Shown: positions 26,995 to 36,171, counted from the first letter of the stretch. The stretch: DNA of 64,000 nt from Methanosarcina acetivorans C2A (GCF_000007345.1 NC_003552.1:5084001-5148000); one strand, 5' to 3'. Made by a program: numbers and translations. Notes: generated by a model not told the origin, from the letters alone.

Positions 26995-27714
26995 TCCTCG
27001 AGGAGTACCTGCTTTGGTTGGATTCAGGTGACGTTTATATACAAAATCTGCTTTAAGAAATTGAGTAAGTATTGACTTGTCCATAGGGATGTTGTCGAGT
27101 AACCACTGATGATTAATGTGATCAAAACATCCTTTGATGTCACCTTCCAATATCCACTGGGCTGAGCTTTTCAAGCAGAGACATCGAAAGATTTGCTCAC
27201 ACGAATCTTTTGTGTCTCTGAACTTTCTGAAACCAAAGGAACGAGAATCAGAAGTTGCTTCTGCAATGGGTTCAAGAGCTAATGAGTATAAACACTGCAT
27301 AGCTCGATCATACATTGTAGGGATACCTAGAGGACGTTTTTTTACCTGCTTTATTAATGAAGACTCTTTTTAAGGTTGAGCTTTGTATCGATTACCAGTT
27401 AGACTAAGAGCAGCCAGTATTTTGGACGTTGGAGTTAACCATTTCTTACCGTCAATTCCAGCTGTTCTTTTTCCTTTATTTTGGGTTACTTTCCTAACTG
27501 CCAAAAGTTTGGCATAATAGGAGTGGGTTAGTAAGTATTCGAGTCTCTTGACAAGATGCCACTTATTCTGTTTGACTGCTTTTGTAATCCTGACTTGCAG
27601 CTTATTAACGCTCTGTTCCACTAAAAAACAATTAATATTATTCCATTTTTGGCGAAGATGAGTGTCTGTAAGACTCTTATCTTTTGCAGATATCGTTGAA
27701 TGACTTACATTCAT
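26995..27714 (-). pseudogene. Reverse transcriptase of intron C, broken
   Basis: Starts at ATG 27714 (M-N-V-S-H-S-T-I-S). A missing base near 27371 turns the expected L-K-R-V into a stop; the frame resumes at 27340-27315 (GIPTMYDRAMQ) and runs to N-P-T-K-A-G-T-P-R-G, where the IS21 end enters. Two inactivating changes, no YADD or maturase domain. Confidence 0.85.
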
Positions 27715-28255
27715 AAGCTTGCCTTCATTCATACAATAGAATACCATATAGGCAAGTTTGCACCTTTTCAGGTTAGGGCAAAGTTAGAACCCCTATTCAA
27801 TCCATTACAGATTGACATTCGCTTTTTGCCTAATCCTATACCCTCTATGCCATTGATTCCCTTCACAGGGTCTCTACCTTTTTTAGGGGCATATAGGGCT
27901 TGCCAAGTTTTATGTTATAAATAATGCAAATGCTTTAGAAGCCATCTATAAGCCGGAAAGCGTCTGTCCATTTTCTGCGATGTCTATAACACCATCACGC
28001 CTGCTTTCATACCGTTTGGTTCAAGCGTATCAGTCTACTTTCGCTTGTCAATTTTCACGACCCGTACAATGGTTCAACATATATTTCTTCATGGCATTTT
28101 TACCCTAGCAAATGACCCAAATTAGACTTTCAGGCATCTCCACATTGTCTTACGAGCTTAGCACATCTGCATTACTACTGATACACCTCATAATAGGGTT
28201 ACCCCAAATGGAAAAGGTAGCACAAGGCAATTTATGACATAACTTCTTGTCGCAC
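26995..28255 (-). mobile_element. Group II intron C (5' part only), outermost of the nest
   Basis: 5' end GTGCGACAAGAAG at 28255, leader of about 540 bases and a damaged reverse transcriptase gene, cut by the IS21 element at 26994. Same general type as introns A and A' but clearly diverged, so older. Its upstream exon at 28256 onward is A+T-rich and non-coding. The 3' half is missing. Confidence 0.8.
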
Positions 28256-28676
28256 TTGCAGAACTTTCGGTACGCTACCTTAATGAGTTTTCAAATTAGT
28301 GAGGTTTTGCCATTTTTCACATAATCCCTTTATTTCAGCTAATATTTAACAGCATAGCTTATTTTGTGAAAAATTTATCTAATAACGACTTAAAATCTAT
28401 TTAATTCGTTATTCTTATCTATAATTAAAATTGGAGTGATAAATAATTCATTAATCAGGAAATAAACTTCATTTGAACTTTCTAAACATAACAATTATTT
28501 ATGTTTTTATGTAATTTATGGAAATAAGTTGCAATAAATTTTAATTTTTAAATTGAATGTAATATTATATCAATTTTTGAGCTTAATTCGTATTCAAAGA
28601 AATTTTGAAGTATTATTTCGGAGGCTTTAAAGGTAATTTTTTGTCAAAATATGTAATTTTAACCGATTTTTTTATT
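28256..28676. other. A+T-rich intergenic region
   Basis: About 420 bases upstream of intron C. No gene or repeat recognised; base composition is lower in GC than the housekeeping parts of the window. Confidence 0.4.
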
Positions 28677-28874
28677 TTAAAACATTTTTATCAATTTTGG
28701 CAGAACCTCAAGTGATTTCAGTTTATTGAATAGCTTGGAGACTTGTACAAAAGACTCATAATAATTGGACGCCTCTAACGAGAATTCAAATTTGCCCAAT
28801 TGAATGGCTCTATTATAGCTGAGTTTCTTATAAAATCCGACTTCGTTGGTCCGAATTTTTCGTATAAATTTCAC
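28677..28874 (-). CDS. Possible small protein (65 aa)
   Basis: GTG start seven bases after the stop of the upstream methyltransferase gene, with only a weak GAAAG as ribosome binding site. Basic, no cysteines, no membrane span, no recognised family. Could be a translationally coupled small protein or a chance open frame in A+T-rich DNA. Confidence 0.25.
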   Translation of the reverse strand: MKFIRKIRTNEVGFYKKLSYNRAIQLGKFEFSLEASNYYESFVQVSKLFNKLKSLEVLPKLIKMF

Positions 28875-28880
28875 AGTCTT

Positions 28881-29618
28881 TCATTTGGTTGCAGCCATTA
28901 TAGCAAGGTTGCGGGACTTCCATAAGCAATCAACATATCTAAACCCTGCTGCCTTCATATTATGGAATGTCTCCCATAACTTTCCGGGCTTATCGCCCAT
29001 TTTTTGGGCATTTTCCAGCCGATTAAGCTTCAGCTCGTCAAAGGTCCATTCCTGTCCAAGTTTTTCTTTAAGGCGTATAACCAGAGAAGATATGCTGTTA
29101 TTAAACTCCCATTGATCAATAATAAGAGAATTTTCCCTAAAAAGATCCCCGTTTATAAATAAACCCTGGTCTTTCAGAACTTTATGGATATCGGAGTACA
29201 ACCTGATTCTGTTTTCAAACTCCACGTGATGTATAGAAAAACAGGATACAACAGCATCAAATCCCCTATCTTCGGTTATGCCTAAAATCCCTTGATTTAA
29301 ATCTTGTTTAACTACAGTTATATTTCTATTATCCCTGAACCTTTCACTACTCCGCCTTATCATTTCATCAGAAAAATCAAGCAGAAGAACATTTGCATTA
29401 GGCTTTAACTTCACAATTTCAGCGGTCACATCGCCTAAGCCGCAGCCCAGATCAATCATCTTAGGGCTGATGGCTGCCAACTCTGTTGCAAGCCTTGAAA
29501 TAATTGACAGCATTTCTCTCCTTTCAGGTATAATTATATCAGCCATCAGAGCATAATTTTCAGCAGCTTCTGGATTAGTCCATCCTTCCTTAATCTCTTT
29601 CTCCATATCTAACGACAT
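28881..29618 (-). CDS. Class I SAM-dependent methyltransferase
   Basis: 245-aa soluble methyltransferase with motif I M-I-D-L-G-C-G-L-G-D-V near residue 55, an acidic LLLDFSDEM near 78 and the post-motif block FDAVVSCFSIHH near 118. Start either at ATG 29618 or ATG 29606 four codons later. Substrate unknown; the protein at 43315 shows a similar layout, including C-terminal W-(K/Y)-S-R-N/M and aromatic residues, and may be a distant relative. Lies inside the low-GC stretch ending at tRNA-Thr. Confidence 0.75.
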   Translation of the reverse strand: MSLDMEKEIKEGWTNPEAAENYALMADIIIPERREMLSIISRLATELAAISPKMIDLGCGLGDVTAEIVKLKPNANVLLLDFSDEMIRRSSERFRDNRNITVVKQDLNQGILGITEDRGFDAVVSCFSIHHVEFENRIRLYSDIHKVLKDQGLFINGDLFRENSLIIDQWEFNNSISSLVIRLKEKLGQEWTFDELKLNRLENAQKMGDKPGKLWETFHNMKAAGFRYVDCLWKSRNLAIMAATK

Positions 29619-29776
29619 TTCTTCTATCGATTATAAATCCCTCTTGAAGATTATATTACTTTCATCAGCTTAAACCCTGAAACCTTCTAGCAATTTCGTT
29701 ACAGGGTTTGAAACCAGATCTTGAGTATTTGAATCAAACTTCAGCCCAAAATATCATGAAATTAGTAGCTTGAGAG

Positions 29777-29974
29777 TTAAATTTCAGCCAAAAAAAGAAA
29801 AATAAGTAGGATTTTAGGACTGATATATTTCAAAATTCGACGTTGACACAGTCTTTCAGTAAAACAGTGATCCATAAACTCCAAGATCAACTTCTTGTTT
29901 GCATCAGAAATCGGCGCAGCGTTTAGTGATTCCATATGCTGTAGAAGATTATAGTTATAAATTCCCACATCCAC
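29777..29974 (-). pseudogene. Tyrosine integrase, N-terminal fragment
   Basis: 65 residues resembling the SAM-like DNA-binding N-terminus of archaeal tyrosine recombinases (Y-N-Y-N..L..L..A-P-I-S-D-A-N-K-K-L-I-L-E-F-M-D-H-C), followed by an unrelated hydrophobic tail and a stop. GAGGTGAAAT precedes the ATG at 29974. No catalytic domain (R..HxxR..Y) is present. It ends only 50 bases from the 3' end of tRNA-Thr, the usual place for such integrases. Confidence 0.6.
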
Positions 29975-30025
29975 AATTTCACCTCTTTATGTGAAAAAGT
30001 GGGCTTTAAACAAAAAAAGAAAAAA

Positions 30026-30096
30026 GCCTCGGGCGGGATTTGAACCCGCGACCTCGTCCTTACCAAGGACGCGCTATACCCCTAAGCCACCAAGGC
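30026..30096 (-). tRNA. tRNA-Thr (GGT anticodon)
   Basis: A 71-base cloverleaf: 7-bp acceptor stem (GCCTTGG/CCGAGGC with one G-U pair), D arm, anticodon stem CGTCC/GGACG with loop TTGGTAA (anticodon GGT), five-base variable loop and T arm GCGGG-TTCAAAT-CCCGC. CCA is not encoded. The gene borders the accessory stretch with the integrase fragment. Confidence 0.95.
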
Positions 30097-30284
30097 ACTG
30101 CTGCTGTAAGAGCAACTCCAAAATATCATACTACAGATATAAAGGTTTCGACTGAATAAGGTAGTAAATGGAAAAAAGGCCCATTACTGTTTGAAAATAT
30201 GGAGGGATATGCACAAAAAATAGAGGGAATTACAGGGAAGATTGCCCATCTATTTAAAAAATATTTTTTAGTAGAGCCCTGATT

Positions 30285-30797
30285 TCAGAGTTTCCAGCGT
30301 TCATCTATGGGGAAGCGCTCGTTGATCCACATGAGGACATGGTTGTGGTGGACTATTTTGTAGGTACGGGAGAGGATGGGGATTCCATCGAAAGTGGGTT
30401 CGCCTTCAAGGATTTCGAGTTCTACCATGTCTCGCCGGGTTTCGAGGTTGTGGCTGCGCAGGATACGGCCGATTGGGATGTCTGCCCGCATGAGCTGGTC
30501 TCGCATCGTTTGGGGCATACGTTCCAGGGGGGAGAGGGACCTTGCGTGAACCAGAACCGTATCTCCGGCATAAAGCCGGACTGTCCTGTCGTTTACCTCG
30601 CTGCCCTCTTCTACCCCGAGAAGTTCAGCCATTTCCTTATCGGCTTTGACCACATATTGAGACTCGGTTTTCACACTGACCGGTTTTCGGGTCATTATTT
30701 CAAGAAGAAAAGTTACGGAACCGTCAGTCCCACAACAGACCCGGAGGCAGGTGGGAATTTCGAGACTTTTCAGTTTTTCAAGGAAATCTCCTTCCAG
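30285..30797 (-). CDS. Chorismate lyase (DUF98 family), probable CTG start
   Basis: About 170 aa. The family converts chorismate to 4-hydroxybenzoate, thought to feed methanopterin synthesis in methanogens. The ATG at 30695 would drop 34 family-like residues: upstream, in frame, the DNA encodes L-E-G-D-F-L-E-K-L, I-P-T-C-L-R-V and G-T-D-G-S-V-T-F-L-L-E, all conserved in DUF98. No ATG, GTG or TTG lies in this extension, but GGAGGT (30809-30804) sits six bases before CTG 30797. The downstream half includes R-T-Y-K-I-V near the C-terminus. Probably cotranscribed with the DUF5611 gene. Confidence 0.75.
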   Translation of the reverse strand: MEGDFLEKLKSLEIPTCLRVCCGTDGSVTFLLEIMTRKPVSVKTESQYVVKADKEMAELLGVEEGSEVNDRTVRLYAGDTVLVHARSLSPLERMPQTMRDQLMRADIPIGRILRSHNLETRRDMVELEILEGEPTFDGIPILSRTYKIVHHNHVLMWINERFPIDERWKL

Positions 30798-30866
30798 AAC
30801 TATACCTCCAGATAAATGCTGCAGGATATTATTGATAATGTGAAATAAAAATGAGCAGTCAGAAAG

Positions 30867-31181
30867 TTATGCCTCTCCAACTTCCTTTTTCGCCATTTTC
30901 AGGCGCTCTTTTGCCGTATACCCGGTAGCCATGAGGAGAAAATCCCGGTAGGCTTTGTTGGTCTGCAGGATCGTTTCATCATCCTTTACAGTAACATCGG
31001 AAACCGTGTCCACACAAAGCTTTTTGTTCTCTACCCAGACCGTTATTTTTGACATTGCCCCATATGAGGTCTCGAAGCGGTCCCCATTCCGGGAGATTTC
31101 AACAGGGAAGCATTCCTGCATTACCTGATAGATTCTGTCAGGTTCAGGTTTAAACCCGCGCTTTAACTTGTATTGCTGCAT
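30867..31181 (-). CDS. DUF5611 family protein
   Basis: A 104-aa soluble protein; I assign DUF5611 from memory of Methanosarcina annotations, so the family is tentative. GGAGG seven bases upstream fixes the ATG at 31181; the open frame to 31268 is not used. It has an alternating beta pattern (DRFETSYGAMSKITVWVENKKLCVDTVSD) followed by a basic C-terminal helix. Upstream neighbour of the chorismate lyase gene on the same strand, 69 bases apart. Confidence 0.65.
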   Translation of the reverse strand: MQQYKLKRGFKPEPDRIYQVMQECFPVEISRNGDRFETSYGAMSKITVWVENKKLCVDTVSDVTVKDDETILQTNKAYRDFLLMATGYTAKERLKMAKKEVGEA

Positions 31182-31973
31182 TACTATCCTCCAATAAGAT
31201 ATTTTCATCTCAGATAAAGTTTGCTCAGAGCTTCTTTGCCTGGAACATACAGGAATAATCCGGAGCAAGCGGAATATCTAATCCTGAAAGGTGGCTTTTT
31301 CTTCAGGGCTCAGAGCCATGTATTTTTACTTCAGGCATATTCACAAAATTTTGAGCTACTAAAGTTGATTTTTCGGTACTACTGCAATGTTTCTGATTAT
31401 TGCAATGTTTCTGAATACTGAAATGTTACTGAATACTGAAATGTTACTGAATACTGAAATGTTACTGAATACTGAAATGTTACTGAATACTGAAATGTTA
31501 CTGAATACTGAAATGTTACTGAATACTGAAATGTTACTGAATACTGTTATTTTTCGGATAACCTCAATTGGTATAACCGCAATTGGTATAACCGCAATTG
31601 GTTCCAGAGCAGATAAACACTCACTATTAATTTGAATATTAGAGTTAATCAGTATTAAATTAATTATAAATATGTATTTGCCCCACCCTATAATACTTTA
31701 TTTAAATACGTTCATACGTTATTAAATACTATTAAATGCGGCTGCAATCAGCCAGATGCAGCTGTTATAAGGATTACAGGAATTATAAGGATTTTAGGCC
31801 TGAAAACAGGACCTTCGGTTCAAAAACAGGAGTATTTGGAACAAAAACAGGAAGCTGGATTTAGAGAATAGCAGGCTTAATATCCGGCTTAAAATGTGTA
31901 CCTTAATCCTGAAACTGTCGGATATCTTACTGATTTCTAAAAGATTGAACTGAAATAAAAGGAGAAACGGAAC
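31182..31973. other. Intergenic region with tandem repeats
   Basis: About 790 bases between divergent genes. 31395-31550 is an 18-bp tandem array (listed). 31565-31605 has three copies of a 15-base phrase like ACCGCAATTGGTATA. The rest is A+T-rich; promoter of the PPOX protein expected near 31900-31940. Confidence 0.5.
31395..31550. repeat. 18-bp tandem repeat array
   Basis: The unit GAATACTGAAATGTTACT starts at 31413 and repeats every 18 bases through 31538 (seven exact units), with degenerate copies at each edge. Because 18 is a multiple of three it opens a spurious reading frame. No flanking cas genes or spacers: not CRISPR. Confidence 0.9.
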
Positions 31974-32348
31974 ATGGTAAAACTTCCTGCAGATGTAAAA
32001 GAAGCACTTGCAAACCAGCAGGTTGCCTCCCTAGTGACAGCAGACAAGAACGGAGTGCCAAACGTATGCCTGATGGGTTTTGTACAAGCAAGAGATGATG
32101 AAACCATTATTATGGCAAACGTTTTCTGGAAAAAGACCGAGGCAAACCTGAAAGAAAACCCGAAAGCTGCCCTCAGTGCGTACATGCCTCCGATGAAAGC
32201 CTATCAGATAAAGGGAAGCGTGGAACTTATCAGTGAAGGGCCTCTCATGAATGAGGTTATCGATTGGGTCGCCTCGAAGATGACAAACCTTAAACCCAAA
32301 GGAGCTGCCCTCCTCCACGTGGAAGAAATCTACAGTGTAAGTCCTTGA
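31974..32348 (+). CDS. Pyridoxamine 5'-phosphate oxidase-like flavoprotein
   Basis: A 124-aa split-barrel FMN-binding protein of the PPOX-like class (V-A-S-L-V-T-A-D-K-N-G-V-P-N-V near residue 17). GGAG at 31961-31964 supports the ATG. Such proteins bind FMN, F420 or heme; the precise role is unknown. Stands alone. Confidence 0.75.
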   Translation: MVKLPADVKEALANQQVASLVTADKNGVPNVCLMGFVQARDDETIIMANVFWKKTEANLKENPKAALSAYMPPMKAYQIKGSVELISEGPLMNEVIDWVASKMTNLKPKGAALLHVEEIYSVSP

Positions 32349-32985
32349 CCTACCGCAGGGGAAAGGATCGCATAAGAATAATGAAAACAGAGACCTCAAA
32401 CTTTCAGAGGCCTCAAACCTTTTTCATTTTCACACTTCCAGAAAAGAAGCTTTCTCCTTCGAGTTAATAATTTTAAATAGTCTTATTGTTTCTAATTCTG
32501 GAAAAGTGCTATTATATAGTTTTACAGATTTGCAATAGCAACCTCTGATATCGCAACTTTTTCCCCGCTACATACTTGCATTTAAGGGTTTAACCTCAGC
32601 ACCTGATCATTGTTTCTGCGACACAAATGATAAGAAGCAACCATAAGAAGCAACCATAAGAAGCAACCATAAATAGGATTATACTTATCATGATTCATGC
32701 AAAAAAAGAGATATGACTGGAAAGTCTTAATCCAGACCAAGAGATATGACCTTAGTTTGAAATCATTCTGTATACCCGATCAATTGCTTTAATGATCTGT
32801 TGGCTTGATCGATCAGCTACTTAAATCGGTCAATCACTTTAATAAACCATACTTTAAGCCGTTAATCTCTTTAAGAAGGAGACAAGAATTAAGTCGCTTT
32901 AACTCTATTTGAATTAGCTTACTATCTGCTTACTAATGGAGAATAAGATCCAAGAACTGCAATCAATAAAGGAAGGTGACCCCGG
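32349..32985. other. Intergenic region with short repeats
   Basis: About 640 bases. 32633-32672 carries three copies of AAGAAGCAACCAT. 32760-32880 has repeated phrases around TCGATCAGCTACTTTAA / CGGTCAATCACTTTAA, a weak direct repeat upstream of the next gene. No gene seen. Confidence 0.4.
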
Positions 32986-33288
32986 ATGCACAAAACACTC
33001 AATCTTGATGATTTAATCGCCAAAAAGAAGAAAGACAATGCAGAGACAGATTCCGGAATGGGAGACGAAGAGCTATACGACCTGATTATCCCCCCCGGAA
33101 CGGTTGTGTCCATAATCTACGATATAGTGGAAGAATTTGAGCTTGAACCCATAACTCGGAAGATGCCTGTAAGTATTGCAAACAGTGAAGAAAGGGAGAT
33201 TCTTGTCCTTCGCGGACCTCTTGAAAAGGTTCAGGCCGCAGAAGAATTCCTTTATAAGGAAATGAAAGCCTGGATTGAAAATCAGTAA
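32986..33288 (+). CDS. Conserved hypothetical protein (100 aa)
   Basis: GGAAGGTGA before the ATG at 32986. An acidic, lysine-rich N-terminus (residues 1-28) leads into a compact alpha/beta domain (D-L-I-I-P-P-G-T-V-V-S-I-I-Y-D-I-V, then I-L-V-L-R-G-P-L-E-K-V). I do not recognise the family. It is convergent with the methanogenesis marker 2 gene. A methanogen-specific role is possible but not shown. Confidence 0.6.
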   Translation: MHKTLNLDDLIAKKKKDNAETDSGMGDEELYDLIIPPGTVVSIIYDIVEEFELEPITRKMPVSIANSEEREILVLRGPLEKVQAAEEFLYKEMKAWIENQ

Positions 33289-33416
33289 CTCCAAGAGCTC
33301 CCGGCCAGAGAGAAATAAAAGTCGTAGGAACAGGTGCTGGAGAAGTGAAATAAAAACTTTCCAGCAAAAAAATACTTTTTCTTTGAAATCAGTATAAAAC
33401 ATGCAGAAAGGTCCGA

Positions 33417-34415
33417 TTATTCGGAACCTATACCTGTTTCGGAAACTATACCTGTAATACTGTCTTTAGAAAAGTCAAAAACGGTTACTCTGCCTGTTTT
33501 ATCGTAGATATCGAGTTTTGAGCCTTCTTCGATTATTCCTATAACTGCAGCTGTGAACCCCGTTTCTTCAAATACGCCCACGCACTCTTCTGCATTTTTC
33601 GGGTCCGCAGTAAAGACATAACCTGTTCCGGGGTGCACTTTCAGCCATTGTTCAAAGTCCACATCTGCCGGCCTTGGAACCTTTTCCAGATCCACGGAAG
33701 CTCCCACCCTGCTCGTCTCGCAAAGCATTCCGAGCGTGCCTATCAGCCCGGGGTTGCTTATATCCTTCCCGGCGCTTGCAAGCTTTTTCTTTGCTATTTC
33801 CTGGGTTACAAGATAATTATCCCTTAGCACCGAAGGCTCCTTAAAAGAAGTCGTATCCCAGCTGTAAGGGGAATTTGGGCCGATTTTTCCGTCCATATCA
33901 TAAGCTGCAATTACCAGGTCACCGGGCTTTGCTGTATCACTCCTGATTACGCAGTCCCTTCGGACAATCCCTATGATAGCAACGGAAAGGGAATTGTACT
34001 GGGTGTCGGGATGGACGTGCCCTCCTACCACAGGGACTCCGAACTTCCTAACCCCCTCAGCCAGCCCTTCCATCAGTTCCCTGCAGGCCTGAGAAGAATT
34101 TGCAGAGGCAATATCCACCATTGCAAGAGGCTTTCCACCCATGGCTGCAATGTCATTTATGTTAACGACCACAGCCCCGTACCCTGCCCACCAGGGGCTT
34201 GCATCCAGCAGCCGCCCCCAGATGCCATCGGCTGCAAAGAGGATAACATCATCTCCTCCAATATCGATCACTGCAGCATCGTCCCCAAAATCAACGATCG
34301 CGTCCCCATATTCCGGGCGAACGGCTTCGAAGATGGAAACTATGTCCTCAATCTGTTTTTTGCGGGTAACCCCTTCAAAACTCCTTATCCTTTCTGCTAG
34401 CTCTTCCAGATTCAA
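33417..34415 (-). CDS. Methanogenesis marker protein 2 (AIR synthase-like)
   Basis: 332 aa of the PurM/AIR-synthase superfamily. D-F-G-D-D-A-A-V-I near residue 42 and G-G-H-V-H-P-D-T near 131 are the nucleotide-binding signature and glycine loop; the domain order matches methanogenesis marker 2, present in nearly all methanogens. Related enzymes use ATP to activate amide or acyl groups; the substrate is not known. Single gene. Confidence 0.8.
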   Translation of the reverse strand: MNLEELAERIRSFEGVTRKKQIEDIVSIFEAVRPEYGDAIVDFGDDAAVIDIGGDDVILFAADGIWGRLLDASPWWAGYGAVVVNINDIAAMGGKPLAMVDIASANSSQACRELMEGLAEGVRKFGVPVVGGHVHPDTQYNSLSVAIIGIVRRDCVIRSDTAKPGDLVIAAYDMDGKIGPNSPYSWDTTSFKEPSVLRDNYLVTQEIAKKKLASAGKDISNPGLIGTLGMLCETSRVGASVDLEKVPRPADVDFEQWLKVHPGTGYVFTADPKNAEECVGVFEETGFTAAVIGIIEEGSKLDIYDKTGRVTVFDFSKDSITGIVSETGIGSE

Positions 34416-34712
34416 TCAAAGGCTTCCTGTTTGTTTTTTAATTGTATCAATACTGGTTAACAAAATTCATAATAAGATAACGATAAACTGATGATAAACT
34501 AATGGTAAGGTCGCAATATTCTTCCTTAATACCAGAGAAATGCAAAGCACTATGGTCAGTACGTAATTCGGGTTATCCTTTATTTTTTTTGTTCTTTGAT
34601 CCGGTAAAAGGGAGCGACAGCTTTTTATTAAATAATTATATCCTAATAAGTCTACCTAATATAATTTCGGCTCTATAAAAGTCTCAAATTGCTGAAATAA
34701 GGAGTGAAAAAC
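34416..34712. other. Divergent intergenic region
   Basis: About 300 bases between marker 2 and the ferredoxin gene, containing an A+T-rich segment near 34625-34665 that is the likely ferredoxin promoter. Nothing else recognised. Confidence 0.4.
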
Positions 34713-34889
34713 ATGGTAGCTAAAATCGATGCAGACGCCTGCACAGGCTGTGGAAGCTGTATAGATGAATGCCCTGCAGCTGCAATCTCCCTCAGTGACG
34801 ATGACATTGCAGTTGTAGACGAAGATGAATGCCTCGACTGCGGTGCATGTGAAGATGCCTGCCCGAATGGGGCAATCACCCTCGAGTAA
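34713..34889 (+). CDS. 2x[4Fe-4S] ferredoxin
   Basis: 58-aa bacterial-type ferredoxin with two complete motifs, [12 protein letters not shown] and [12 protein letters not shown], and a very acidic surface. GGAG at 34701-34704 places the start at ATG 34713, not the GTG at 34704. Low-potential electron carrier in the cytoplasm; partner unknown. A hairpin terminator follows. Confidence 0.9.
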   Translation: MVAKIDADACTGCGSCIDECPAAAISLSDDDIAVVDEDECLDCGACEDACPNGAITLE

Positions 34890-34909
34890 CGCTTTTAAAA
34901 TAAGTCAGA

Positions 34910-34938
34910 GAGGCGGAGTTCTCAAACTCCACCTTTTC
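34910..34938 (+). terminator. Terminator after ferredoxin
   Basis: GGCGGAGTT (34912-34920), loop CTCA, then AACTCCACC (34925-34933), followed by TTTT. It is also at the 3' side of the convergent nifB gene and may serve both. Confidence 0.6.
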
Positions 34939-34987
34939 GGCTCCGGCTTTAAAAGTTTTAACCCGAAACCGAATATCTTCGAGTTTT

Positions 34988-35959
34988 TCAGGCTTCTTTT
35001 TTCCCGTTCTTCTCAAGAACTGCCCTTGCTTTTTCCATATCTTCTTTTGTCTGGATTTTGATAACCTTTCTGCGTTCTTCACTCATCTGCGACATGTCCT
35101 GAGCAAGGAGTCCGTAAGCATCGGCTCTGCACTGCCTGCAGTGGCGCATCTGCATAACATAAGGCTCACAGGCTTCCTGAACGGCTTTCCGCTCTTCGGG
35201 GGTGGGGGGTTCAAGATCTGCAAAGGCTCCCTGGTTGATCAGGGGCATGACGTTCATAATGTAAACCCCGAGTTCATTGAGTTTTTTGGCGATTTCGATT
35301 ATGTGTTTGTCATTGATGCCCGGGATGAGCACGGTGTTGACCTTGACAACAATTCCTGCATCAATCGCTGCCTTTATTCCATCAAGCTGGTTTTTGATCT
35401 GGATCTTGGCAGCTTCAACCCCTTTGTAGACCTTACCGTGGTAGAATATATGATCCACGATCTTCGCCTGAATTTCGGGGTCTATTGCATTTACCGTAAC
35501 CGTAAGTGTGGAAACTCCCGTACGCAGAATTTCAGGCAGTTTTTCGGGAAGCATAAGTCCATTTGTGCTCATGCAGAGGGTTATTTCAGGGAACTCGTTT
35601 CTTATAAGTTCAAACGTCTCAAATGTCTCATCATTAGCTAAAGGGTCTCCTGGCCCTGCAATTGCAACGACTTTGATGAACGGATACTCTGCCAGGATCT
35701 GCTTTGTCTTTTCAAGGGCTTCTTCTGGAGTCAGGACTTTACTCGTAACCCCGGGTCTGCTCTCATTTACGCAGTCAAATTCCCGGACACAGAAGTTGCA
35801 CTGGATATTGCACGCCGGGGCAACAGCCAGGTGAATTCTCCCGTATTTATGCTGGGCGTTCTTGTCGTAACAGGGGTGCTCGGAAATCTTTCTCAGGAGC
35901 TCTTCCCCAAGTATGGGACCGTTATTTTTCTCTTTGATAGGTTGGTTTTCTTCTGGCAA
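34988..35959 (-). CDS. nifB: Nitrogenase cofactor biosynthesis protein NifB (radical SAM)
   Basis: 323 aa. NifB core without the NifX-like tail, as in archaea. Radical SAM cluster motif C-N-I-Q-C-N-F-C near residue 50, followed by R-E-F-D-C-V-N-E-S-R-P-G, A-G-P-G-D-P-L-A-N and the C-terminal C-R-Q-C-R-A-D-A-Y-G-L near residue 277. Builds the NifB cofactor (L-cluster precursor) for nitrogenase. Stands alone, away from any nif structural genes in this window. Confidence 0.9.
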   Translation of the reverse strand: MPEENQPIKEKNNGPILGEELLRKISEHPCYDKNAQHKYGRIHLAVAPACNIQCNFCVREFDCVNESRPGVTSKVLTPEEALEKTKQILAEYPFIKVVAIAGPGDPLANDETFETFELIRNEFPEITLCMSTNGLMLPEKLPEILRTGVSTLTVTVNAIDPEIQAKIVDHIFYHGKVYKGVEAAKIQIKNQLDGIKAAIDAGIVVKVNTVLIPGINDKHIIEIAKKLNELGVYIMNVMPLINQGAFADLEPPTPEERKAVQEACEPYVMQMRHCRQCRADAYGLLAQDMSQMSEERRKVIKIQTKEDMEKARAVLEKNGKKEA

Positions 35960-36171
35960 ATTATTCGCCTCCGCTCGGAATATTTAAAAGTGAAGTAAAA
36001 TCTAAGTAAAGGGGGATTTTATAATGTCTAAAGCACCTATTGATACACCCCTTCATATACATTGTGGAATCATTACGGAACTATTTAGAGGAATATTTGA
36101 AACTTTCTTTGCAAATTCTTTAAAACTATTTCAGAACTATTGTAGATTCTGGTATGATTTATTCCGCCTTT

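Noticed and set aside
31395-31550. CRISPR-like array
   Set aside because: No variable spacers between units, repeats too short and no cas genes.
31387-31635. Repetitive peptide frame (M-L-L-N-T-E units)
   Set aside because: Product of an 18-bp repeat; no ribosome binding site.
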